Below, piece by piece: positions 6,445 to 12,056 of a stretch of 12,056 bases of DNA. This DNA comes from RBG-13-43-22 sp040755035 (lineage in GTDB: Bacteria > Desulfobacterota > RBG-13-43-22), in the NCBI GenBank assembly GCA_040755035.1, contig JBFMBU010000040.1:1-12056 (forward strand). Direction: 5' to 3'. The translations under genes were made by a program, and so were the position numbers. A model generated the notes under the pieces. It made no database searches and was not told the origin of the DNA. It saw nothing but the letters and a program-made list of their open reading frames with translations. Every line of letters starts with the position of its first letter. Positions within the stretch are counted from its first letter, which is position 1.

Positions 6445-7926
6445 TCAGCTCACAACTTCCCCCACCAAATCATAGTCATGGGCTTCATTGATCTTCACCC
6501 GGACAATCTCCCCCACAGCCGGCTCTCCGTCGGTGATGTAGACCACTCCATCCACATCCGGGGCCTGAAAACGGGTATGACCGATGATCAACAAATCACT
6601 TTCCGGACTGGTTCCCGAAACCAGGACCGGTTCCACGGTCCCGACCCGTTCCTGATTTTTTTTATAAGAAATGCCTTTTTGCTTTTCCATCAGCCTCTCC
6701 AGGCGGGAGCGGCTGATTTCTTTCGGAATCTGATCAGGTAAAGCGGCCGCCGTTGTCCCTTCCTCCGGGGAATATTGAAAGACCCCCAGATGGTCAAACC
6801 TCACTTCGGAAACAAAGTTCAGTAATTCCTGAAAATCCGCCTCGGTCTCGCCCGGAAACCCGACCATGAGGGTGGTTCTCAGAGCGGCTTGGGGCACCGT
6901 TTTTCTGATCTTTTGCATCAATGTATCCAAATCCTTGTGGCCATAAGGCCGATGCATGGCCTTCAGGACCCGGTCGCTGGCGTGCTGGATGGGAATATCA
7001 AGGTAAGGGCAAATTTTATTTTCTCCGGCTATCAAATCCAGCAGATCCCGGGTGATTCTTTCCGGGCGCAAATACAGCAGACGAAGCCAATCGAAGGAAC
7101 CATTTTTTAAAAAGAAGCGGGTTAAGTCCTCCAGGGGAAAGGGAGGATTGAGATCAGCCCCATAAGCGGTGATATCCTGGCCGATGAGGATGATTTCGCG
7201 GACTCCCCGGGCAACCAAGTCCCGGGCTTCCCGGATCAGTACCTGTGGATCCCGGCTTCGAAAAGGTCCACGAATAGTAGGGATGGTGCAATAGGAACAA
7301 TGATTGGAACAACCCTCGGCTATCTTCAGATAAGCCGTTCCCGGCCATGTAGTAAGAAGACGCTGCTGTGGGTTTCCCCAAAGATCGCCATCAGAAGTCA
7401 GGGATATCTTTGAAGTTTTTTTACCGGATAACAGCTTCCAGAGATGCGTAGCAAGGCGGGGAAAAGATTCCGTACCTAAAAAAAGGTCCACTTCCGGCAT
7501 CTGTTTAACCAATTTTCTTTTATAACGCTGCGGAAAACACCCGGTAACCGCTAAAACCTTGCAGGCACCTTCCTGCTTCAACCGGGCGGCCTCCAGAATG
7601 GTCTCGATGCTCTCCTGAACGGCCGATTCAATAAAACTGCAGGTATTAATGACTACCACCTCGGCTTCATCCGCTTCCTGGGTCAGGGAAAAACCTTTTT
7701 CTTGCAAGGCATAAAGCATGATTTCAGTGTCCACCTGGTTTTTGGCGCATCCCAGGCTGACGAAAAAGACTTTGTAAGCTGAAGGGGCATAGGGGTCAAT
7801 GGTTCCAGGATTCAAGGTTTTTGTTTTCTTACCTTCAGAGGTATTCCCTTGAATCCTCGAATCCTTAAATCCTTCAGTCCTTTTCTGCATTGGTAACAAT
7901 GGATTTCTCAAAGGGATTTTATCCAT
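6445..7926 (-). CDS. rimO: Ribosomal protein S12 methylthiotransferase RimO
   Basis: A radical SAM methylthiotransferase that adds a methylthio group to the conserved aspartate of ribosomal protein S12. The N-terminal UPF0004 domain begins at KVFFVSLGCAKNQVDTEIM, with cluster ligands Cys60, Cys96 (VINTCSF) and Cys130 (VTGCFPQR). The radical SAM motif EGCSNHCSYCTIP gives Cys206, Cys210 and Cys213. A TRAM domain occupies about 427-493 (GTVEPVLVSG to the end). SLGCAKNQVD and the conserved core favour RimO over MiaB. At 493 residues it exceeds the usual 430-450 because about 50 residues precede the conserved start; part of these is encoded by an 8-bp tandem repeat. The ATG at 7926 overlaps the preceding gene's stop (ATGGATAA), suggesting translational coupling. 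An in-frame ATG at 7890 is an alternative start. Confidence 0.95.
   Translation of the reverse strand: MDKIPLRNPLLPMQKRTEGFKDSRIQGNTSEGKKTKTLNPGTIDPYAPSAYKVFFVSLGCAKNQVDTEIMLYALQEKGFSLTQEADEAEVVVINTCSFIESAVQESIETILEAARLKQEGACKVLAVTGCFPQRYKRKLVKQMPEVDLFLGTESFPRLATHLWKLLSGKKTSKISLTSDGDLWGNPQQRLLTTWPGTAYLKIAEGCSNHCSYCTIPTIRGPFRSRDPQVLIREARDLVARGVREIILIGQDITAYGADLNPPFPLEDLTRFFLKNGSFDWLRLLYLRPERITRDLLDLIAGENKICPYLDIPIQHASDRVLKAMHRPYGHKDLDTLMQKIRKTVPQAALRTTLMVGFPGETEADFQELLNFVSEVRFDHLGVFQYSPEEGTTAAALPDQIPKEISRSRLERLMEKQKGISYKKNQERVGTVEPVLVSGTSPESDLLIIGHTRFQAPDVDGVVYITDGEPAVGEIVRVKINEAHDYDLVGEVVS
7841..7880. repeat. 8-bp tandem repeat within the 5' end of rimO
   Basis: On the plus strand the units gtattccc, ttgaatcc, tcgaatcc, ttaaatcc and ttcagtcc repeat with period eight. 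Weaker units, ggttccag (7801-7808) and gattcaag (7809-7816), lie further left in the same phase. On the coding strand it reads as GGATTyrA-like units and is translated as about residues 16-29 of RimO (RTEGFKDSRIQGNT). Since 8 is not a multiple of 3, the repeat gives no repeating peptide. Confidence 0.7.
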
Positions 7927-8830
7927 AACTACGAACGGTATTCAAATCAATAGCCGTAAACATAAGCCAGTAGAATAAAAGGCAGAAAACAAGGATCTGC
8001 CATTGCAGCCAATCTTTCTTTTTGGGCAATTCTTCCATTAATCTTAAAAAATGGACCAGGACATAGCACTCCAGGGCAAAAGGAGGAAACCCCAGGAACC
8101 CCAGGATCGGCATTTCAAACAATTTCAAGTCACCCACCCAGGGAACGGTGTATACCCACTTGGCCGTGGCCCAGAAATTCCAAAATTCCCAGAGCAAGCC
8201 GCAGATCATGCCGGCAACAAGGAGTTGATACAGGGTTCCTGGTTTTCCCCGTTCCAGATCCTTTAACAGGGAGAGTCGGCCGGTCTGATGATTGAAAGGT
8301 TCCAATAGAAAAATGAAACCCAGCCAGACCAAAGGGAAACAAATCACCGGAAAAAGCAAGGCCAGAAGCAGACACAAGGCGCCGCCAATGATCATGGGCC
8401 GATACCAGGTCTTTTTTACCGCCATTGGGGTCAAACGGCTTTTTTCAAAAATACCCAGGGCGGACAAAAGATCCTTGGTCTCCAGGATGGCCGGCAGCAC
8501 CGTCCCGAAGGCCAGAAAATATCCCGGCCAGCGTAGGATGGTTTCTTTGGGCAGCCCGATATAATACCAGTTTTTCAGGACCAGATTGAACCCTTCAAAG
8601 ACCAGCCAGATGGCCGTGGACCAGGGGATCAGCAGAAAAAACCTCCGGGTCTGATTGATCAAAAGGGAATTGCCGCGGATGTGATAAATTAGGCCATCGA
8701 TCATCACAATATATGACCACCAGATAAAGGAATAAAAATAAGTGGTCACCGCCTCGACCCTGAAAAACAAGGCGGTTTGAAAGACCGCCAGACCAAACAA
8801 TCCGATCCAAAGAGGATAGTTTTTTTTCAT
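7919..8830 (-). CDS. Polytopic membrane protein of unknown function
   Basis: About 303 residues, strongly hydrophobic, rich in Trp and Phe. I count about eight membrane spans, near residues 5-27, 30-49, 66-85, 102-117, 145-175 (probably two close spans), 202-219, 237-262 and 277-295. No family is recognised. The most motif-like stretch is GLLWEFWNFWATAKWVYTVP followed by FEMPILGFLGFPPFALECY, where Glu and Trp residues lie in or near membrane spans, as in some membrane enzymes; this is speculation. The start is uncertain: ATG at 8830 (MKKNYPLW) is chosen, but GTG at 8839 is in frame three codons upstream, just where a hairpin ends. Neither has a good ribosome site. The stop overlaps the rimO start by 8 bases, and the patatin-like gene ends 42 bases upstream, so all three are probably co-transcribed. 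Confidence 0.8.
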   Translation of the reverse strand: MKKNYPLWIGLFGLAVFQTALFFRVEAVTTYFYSFIWWSYIVMIDGLIYHIRGNSLLINQTRRFFLLIPWSTAIWLVFEGFNLVLKNWYYIGLPKETILRWPGYFLAFGTVLPAILETKDLLSALGIFEKSRLTPMAVKKTWYRPMIIGGALCLLLALLFPVICFPLVWLGFIFLLEPFNHQTGRLSLLKDLERGKPGTLYQLLVAGMICGLLWEFWNFWATAKWVYTVPWVGDLKLFEMPILGFLGFPPFALECYVLVHFLRLMEELPKKKDWLQWQILVFCLLFYWLMFTAIDLNTVRSYG

Positions 8831-8837
8831 CCAACCC

Positions 8838-8856
8838 ACGATCCGAAGCGGATCGT
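8838..8856 (-). repeat. 8-bp perfect hairpin before the membrane protein start
   Basis: On the plus strand acgatccg (8838-8845) and cggatcgt (8849-8856) are perfect inverted repeats with a three-base loop. On the minus-strand transcript the hairpin lies between the patatin-like stop codon and the membrane protein start. It ends inside the alternative GTG codon, 7 bases before the ATG at 8830. There is no U-run, so it is unlikely to be a terminator; it may affect translation initiation or mRNA processing. Confidence 0.55.
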
Positions 8857-8872
8857 TCCCCGCCCCATCGCT

Positions 8873-9745
8873 TTAAGACTTATCGGCAATTAATTTTTTT
8901 ATTCTCGGCAAAGCCTGTTTTGCGGCCACCATGCCGGCGTCCATCAACCGTTTCTTTTGCGTGAAATCGGTCATACCCACATCCCCGACGTTTGGCTCAA
9001 TAAGCACGTCGTAACCCCTGGATTTGTAGGTGACCAGTTCCCGGCCCATGATGCTGATGGACTGGAGAATAACATCGACCAGGGTGCTGATCTGGGGATT
9101 ATTGAGGTTTTTGGAAATATTGACGGCAATAATGATGTCCGCCCCTTTGGCTTTAGCAATATCCACCGGCAGGTTATTGGTCACCCCTCCGTCCACATAG
9201 AGGCGGCCCCCCAGTTCCAGCGGATGAAATATCCCCGGAATGGAACAACTGGCCCGCACCGCCCTGGCCACCGGTCCCTTGTCGAAAACCCAGGTATGGC
9301 CGCTGTTCAGATCGGTGGTCACGGCATAAAAAGGGATCTTCATCTGCTCGATGGTCTTGGCCCTGACCTTGGTCTGGACAAATTTCTCCAGACGTTCCCC
9401 GCTGACCGGTCCCATCTTGGCCGACAGGACCGAGTAGTCAAAAATATCATCCCGCTCGATAGTGAAAGACAGCCACTCCAGATTCAGGCTGTTGGGATCG
9501 GAGGCATACAAGGCCCCGATCAGGCTGCCGACGCTGGTCCCGACAATCATGTGGATAGGGATCTTCTCCTGTTCCAGAACCCGGATGACGCCCACATGAG
9601 CGAATCCCCGGGCCGCCCCGCCTCCCAGGACCAGGGCCACCTTTGGCGGACCTTTGCCTTCAGGGATATGGGGAAAGGTCCCGCATCCCCAGGCGCTGAT
9701 GAGTAAGACCATCAGTAATAAGCTGAAAAATTTGTTATGTTTCAT
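8873..9745 (-). CDS. Patatin-like phospholipase, probable lipoprotein (RssA type)
   Basis: A 290-residue patatin-domain lipid acyl hydrolase with a Ser-Asp dyad. The oxyanion motif LVLGGGAARGFAHVGV spans residues 39-54. The nucleophile Ser71 lies in GTSVGS (69-74), matching GxSxG, and Asp185 lies in VDGGVTNNLP. The N-terminus MKHNKFFSLLLMVLLISAWGC is a basic, hydrophobic signal sequence ending at Cys21. The lipobox (AWGC) is not canonical, so lipid attachment is likely but unproved; the enzyme would act outside the cytoplasmic membrane. The ATG at 9745 is chosen because AAGGA lies eight bases upstream and it begins the signal sequence. The frame is open to 9883, but that longer version would run through a tandem repeat and into the upstream gene. 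Downstream lies the membrane protein, 42 bases away. The substrate is probably membrane phospholipid or a related ester. Confidence 0.9.
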   Translation of the reverse strand: MKHNKFFSLLLMVLLISAWGCGTFPHIPEGKGPPKVALVLGGGAARGFAHVGVIRVLEQEKIPIHMIVGTSVGSLIGALYASDPNSLNLEWLSFTIERDDIFDYSVLSAKMGPVSGERLEKFVQTKVRAKTIEQMKIPFYAVTTDLNSGHTWVFDKGPVARAVRASCSIPGIFHPLELGGRLYVDGGVTNNLPVDIAKAKGADIIIAVNISKNLNNPQISTLVDVILQSISIMGRELVTYKSRGYDVLIEPNVGDVGMTDFTQKKRLMDAGMVAAKQALPRIKKLIADKS

Positions 9746-9816
9746 AGGGGCCATCCTTTGCCTTAGGTTTTTCGAGTAAGCATCTAAAAACAAAAAGGTT
9801 GGTTTTACTGTTTCTC

Positions 9817-9851
9817 GCCGACCGCTGAACGCTGAACGCTGAACGTCGAAC
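9817..9851. repeat. 7-bp tandem repeat, five units (gctgaac)
   Basis: Units gccgacc, gctgaac, gctgaac, gctgaac, gtcgaac run without a slip, three of them identical. The tract ends one base before the stop codon of the UPF0280 gene (TAG at 9855-9853), in the spacer before the patatin-like gene. The unit is the same type as the tract at 1-17 but differs from those at 1329 and 10962. Confidence 0.85.
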
Positions 9852-9852
9852 C

Positions 9853-10569
9853 CTAAAGGGTTACCAACTCCATTCCCCCCCACACCCCCATTTGCTCTCC
9901 AATAATAACCAGGGCCCCTTCGATCCCTTCGATTTGCCGGGCGAAATCCAAAGCCGGCTGAATATCTCTGGCGGTCCGAACACGGTTACCCGTTGCCGTG
10001 GCAACGGCATCGGCAAGTGCCGCAGAGGGCGAAAGAATGGTCACGGCATCGGCCCGGCCGAAACTTATGGAATGGCCTATCGTCCCGGAAGAGGTGCACA
10101 ATCCCCGCGGCCCCTGGTCGGCCGGGAGCCGAATTCCCACCTTTCCGCTTAAAGGGGATTTGCCGGCAAAAATTCCCACCGTCACCGGCTCCCGGCAGGA
10201 CAAAAACAGATCTCCGCCGTTTTCGATGATAAGTTCCTCTGTTTCAGCCAGCAGATCCAACCCCACACATTCGGCCATAGCCCCGGCCACGGCGGCCATG
10301 GGTCCGACCCCGGCCGTGATCCCGGCCTGAAGCATACTCTGGATTATGACCGGAGCGGTCGCCTCCACGGCCAAGGGGATCAACGACTCCTTGAATCGGG
10401 GATGGTGGTGGATATAGGTTTCCAGATAATTTCGATATTGAAAGACCCTCTCATATCCTTTTTTCGAGCAGTCCTTCCTGGCCCGGATCCAAAGATCGGT
10501 TTCTTTCACCTGAACGGTGAAAGCGGTCCATCCCGGGGAATCCATCCGACTGCGGTAAAAACGTTCCAT
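9853..10569 (-). CDS. UPF0280 family protein (ApbE-like)
   Basis: A 238-residue protein, full length for UPF0280. The start MERFYRSRMDSPGWTAFTVQVKETDLWIRA matches the family's xxRxYR...FxVxVKETDLxI beginning. Further family features are PRFKESLIPL, APVIIQSMLQAGITAGVGPMA, the ENGGDLFL segment (about residues 136-143) and SSGTIGHSISFGRADAV (about 159-175). The last two resemble the flavin/metal-binding region of ApbE-type FMN transferases, and the family is grouped near ApbE. Its biochemical role is not established; a flavin or cofactor role is inference only. The ATG at 10569 has no clear Shine-Dalgarno sequence; upstream bases are a pyrimidine run on the coding strand and a heptad repeat. The patatin-like start lies 107 bases downstream on the same strand, so co-transcription is possible. 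Confidence 0.87.
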   Translation of the reverse strand: MERFYRSRMDSPGWTAFTVQVKETDLWIRARKDCSKKGYERVFQYRNYLETYIHHHPRFKESLIPLAVEATAPVIIQSMLQAGITAGVGPMAAVAGAMAECVGLDLLAETEELIIENGGDLFLSCREPVTVGIFAGKSPLSGKVGIRLPADQGPRGLCTSSGTIGHSISFGRADAVTILSPSAALADAVATATGNRVRTARDIQPALDFARQIEGIEGALVIIGEQMGVWGGMELVTL

Positions 10570-10587
10570 AGCAACAAAAAAGGGGGT

Positions 10588-10615
10588 AGGGTTTAAGGTT
10601 CGGGGTTCAGAGTTT
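10588..10615. repeat. 7-bp tandem repeat, four units
   Basis: Units agggttt, aaggttc, ggggttc, agagttt follow each other with no slip. On the minus strand they read aAACYCn-like, similar to the last units of the tract at 10962-11024 (aactcca, aacttta), so both ends of this spacer carry related repeats in opposite orientation around the palindromic element. This tract is just upstream of the UPF0280 start. Confidence 0.7.
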
Positions 10616-10658
10616 TACCTTATGTTTTATTAATAGTCTCAAAATAATATAGACATAT

Positions 10659-10692
10659 GAGGATCATGGGGGTCTTTTCTGGAAATTGTCCA
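10659..10692 (+). repeat. Left terminal inverted repeat of the 216-bp element
   Basis: It begins GAGGATCATGGGGGTC and continues TTTTCTGGA, then AATTGTCCA. 33 of 34 bases are complementary to 10841-10874. Outside it the match stops at once (10658 against 10875). Confidence 0.9.
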
Positions 10693-10840
10693 AAGGGTGA
10701 TTTGTCACCCAATCCCGGCCAGTCCAGCAAAGTTTGATTCGAGGCAGGGCATACACCATAGCCCGTTTCCTTCTCTGGTGAAGGCCTGCTTCTGACTTAG
10801 TTAAACAATTTGCCCGGCAAAGAAGCTTCCAGGTTTGGGG

Positions 10841-10874
10841 TGGACAATCTCCAGAAAAGACCCCCATGATCCTC
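10841..10874 (-). repeat. Right terminal inverted repeat of the 216-bp element
   Basis: Read on the minus strand it repeats the left end with one change (G at 10849 for A at 10684). In a plus- or minus-strand transcript the two arms would form a long stem of about 33 bp. Confidence 0.9.
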
Positions 10875-10961
10875 CGGGGGACAAGCTTATCAGTTTCATG
10901 TCCTTTCTATTATGAATCGGTTAATAAACCTTTTAAAATCTTTCTTAATTTTAATCCGCTT

Positions 10962-11024
10962 CCCTTTGCCCTCGACTCTTTGCTCTCTATACTCTGATCT
11001 CAATGCTCCGAACTCCAAACTTTA
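10962..11024. repeat. Degenerate 7-bp tandem repeat, nine units with invariant CTY
   Basis: Units ccctttg, ccctcga, ctctttg, ctctcta, tactctg, atctcaa, tgctccg, aactcca and aacttta fit a strict period of seven. Positions 3-5 are CTC or CTT in all nine while the flanks vary. The last unit supplies the dnaE stop codon (TAA at 11024-11022), so the tract abuts or slightly enters the gene end. Confidence 0.8.
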
Positions 11025-12056
11025 AACGGCGACCTTCTTCCCGTTGGCCTTCCCGTTTCCATTACCCTTAAACCTTCTCCGGCCTTCCTCCCCATTCCCC
11101 TCGGCCTTGGCCGGATCGGGATAGACGACTTCCAAAACAGGGTTGCAGGCCAATGTTTTGATTTCTCTTCTCAGCTGTACCGAGGGTTTGATAGTGAAAT
11201 GTTCCGGAAGACTTAAAACTACCTGGCTTTCATCGGGCAGACAGGCGCAGATTTGAACCGGGCAAAGGCCTTTATGGGCATTCAAGAGATCCTTCAACTC
11301 CGACAGGTGAATCCGGTTCAGACCATTGACCTGAATCTTCAGAACCGCCTGCTGGGCTTTATTCTCTTCCACCTCGGCCAGGGGCAGGACTTCATTGGCG
11401 ATCACCTTGACCCCTTTTTCATCCCTGCTGGTCACCCCGGCTACACATAAGGGGGTTTCTTCCTTTAAATAGGAACCGAATTTTCGATAGATATCTGAAA
11501 AAATGATAATCTCACAAGCACCGCTCAAGTCTTCAAGGGTGGCAAAGGCCATACGTTCCCCTTTTTTGCTGTTGATTTCCTTAAGGGCCGCTACCATCCC
11601 CGCCAATCGTACGTTTTCCTTGTCTTCCAGCTCTACCAGGGATTGAATCTCCGAGGTTTTAAGGTCTTTCAGCGTTTCGGAGAAACGGGTCAGAGGATGA
11701 CCGGTGATATAGAATCCCAGAATTTCTTTCTCATAGGCCAGTTTTTGCCCTTCCTTCCATTCCTCGATTTTTGGCGGCTCCGGGTCGGGGCGGGTCAATC
11801 CCGATTCTCCGCCCACGCTGAAAAGACTGAACTGGTTTTCCGAGTCCTCCTTCTGGCTCAGTTGCCCCAGATCCAAGGCCTCGGGCAGGAAAGCCATCAA
11901 ACGGGCCCTGCCCTGGCCGAGAGAATCAAAGGCCCCGCACTTGATTAAACTCTCCACCACCCGGCGATTCACCCGACGCAGGTCCACCCGCCGGCAAAAA
12001 TCGACCAGCGATTTAAACGGCCCCTCTTTTTTTCGGGCCTCGATTATGGAATCGAT
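11022..12056 (-). CDS. dnaE: DNA polymerase III alpha subunit, C-terminal part (cut by window edge)
   Basis: The frame is open to the right edge. The 344 visible residues are the C-terminal third of the replicative polymerase subunit; the PHP and catalytic domains lie outside. The first residues, IDSIIEARKKEGPFKSLVDF then RRVDLRRVNRRVVESLIKCGAFDSLG, are the helix-hairpin-helix region of DnaE. IEEWKEGQKLAYEKEILGFYITGHPLTRF follows, then an OB-fold (about visible residues 148-230: VRLAGMVAALKEINSKKGER, MAFATLEDLSGACEIIIFSD) that binds single-stranded DNA. The C-terminal region (about 235-316) precedes a low-complexity Gly/Asn/Lys tail (317-344) likely to be disordered. The GTG at 11987 is not the start, since conserved sequence continues upstream of it. 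The 3' end runs into a heptad repeat tract, and no terminator was found. Confidence 0.95.
   Translation of the reverse strand: MDSIIEARKKEGPFKSLVDFCRRVDLRRVNRRVVESLIKCGAFDSLGQGRARLMAFLPEALDLGQLSQKEDSENQFSLFSVGGESGLTRPDPEPPKIEEWKEGQKLAYEKEILGFYITGHPLTRFSETLKDLKTSEIQSLVELEDKENVRLAGMVAALKEINSKKGERMAFATLEDLSGACEIIIFSDIYRKFGSYLKEETPLCVAGVTSRDEKGVKVIANEVLPLAEVEENKAQQAVLKIQVNGLNRIHLSELKDLLNAHKGLCPVQICACLPDESQVVLSLPEHFTIKPSVQLRREIKTLACNPVLEVVYPDPAKAEGNGEEGRRRFKGNGNGKANGKKVAV

Larger units (their letters stand above)
10659..10874. mobile_element. 216-bp element with 34-bp terminal inverted repeats (MITE-like)
   Basis: The ends are inverted repeats of 34 bases with a single mismatch (10684 versus 10849), far beyond chance. 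The 148-base interior holds three small hairpins: gggtga/tcaccc (10695-10710), ccttc/gaagg (10769-10784) and tttgcc/ggcaaa (10809-10821). A 67-codon open frame on the minus strand (10867-10664) starts and ends inside the terminal repeats, but its product resembles nothing I know and is probably incidental. No target duplication is visible, which weakens the transposon view. The part GGGTCTTTTCTGGA recalls ISL3-type tips (GGnTCTTT), a weak resemblance. Alternatives are an internally deleted insertion sequence or a structured RNA/REP-like repeat. Confidence 0.55.
10570..11021. other. Gene-free interval between dnaE and the UPF0280 gene
   Basis: This 452-base spacer lies downstream of dnaE and upstream of the UPF0280 gene. 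It contains a four-unit heptad tract (10588-10615), an AT-rich stretch (10616-10658), a 216-bp palindromic element (10659-10874), a second AT-rich stretch (10875-10961) and a long heptad tract that reaches the dnaE stop. I find no convincing promoter or terminator. Confidence 0.6.

Noticed and set aside
8957..9706. Plus-strand open frame of 249 codons opposite the patatin-like gene
   Set aside because: It is an antisense shadow; the minus strand carries the full catalytic dyad and signal sequence.
9746..9883. Extension of the patatin-like protein to 9883
   Set aside because: It would translate the gctgaac repeat, overlap the UPF0280 gene and bury the signal sequence; ATG 9745 has a good ribosome site.
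10664..10867. 67-codon open frame inside the palindromic element
   Set aside because: It starts and stops within the terminal repeats, has no ribosome site and resembles no known protein; probably incidental, although noted under the element.

Overview
The window looks like a chromosomal segment of an anaerobic bacterium of the Desulfobacterota (formerly Deltaproteobacteria). This is inferred from a NifA-like sigma-54 activator, a molybdopterin-binding protein with an AFKKGHII-type N-terminus, a 603-residue acyl-CoA dehydrogenase of the FadE5/DmdC type, RimO, a UPF0280 protein and moderately GC-rich intergenic DNA full of short tandem repeats. I can support eight genes. Only the one at the right edge is cut.

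Left part (1-4244). An iron-dependent alcohol dehydrogenase (31-1188, minus) lies downstream of a GAF / AAA+ / Fis sigma-54 activator (1414-2982, minus, TTG start). A possible -24/-12 promoter sits between them, so the activator may control the dehydrogenase. Divergent from the activator is a molybdopterin-binding protein (3169-4188, plus) with a four-cysteine tail. It ends at a strong bidirectional terminator shared with the convergent acyl-CoA dehydrogenase.

Middle part (4273-6444). The acyl-CoA dehydrogenase (minus) is preceded by 360 bases without a gene. These hold a plausible sigma-70 promoter and, starting almost at the predicted +1, a set of stems that fold into a compact three-way-junction-like leader with a further adjoining hairpin. 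This is a candidate undescribed cis-regulatory RNA.

Right part (6445-12056), all minus strand. In transcription order: the 3' part of dnaE, a 452-base gap, a UPF0280 (ApbE-like) protein, a patatin-like putative lipoprotein, an unidentified polytopic membrane protein, and rimO. The last two overlap by 8 bases (ATGGATAA), and the last four could form one transcript. The gap holds a 216-bp element bounded by 34-bp inverted repeats with one mismatch, resembling a non-autonomous (MITE-like) element.

A striking window-wide feature is a set of degenerate tandem repeats in the spacers. There are five 7-mer tracts (1-17, 1329-1412, 9817-9851, 10588-10615, 10962-11024) and two 8-mer tracts (3064-3095, 7841-7880). 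The unit sequence differs between loci while the period is kept. Three of the heptad tracts run up to, or one base from, the stop codon of a minus-strand gene, and one 8-mer tract is translated as part of the RimO N-terminus. The structured leader, the palindromic element and the repeat family are the main items for a second look.
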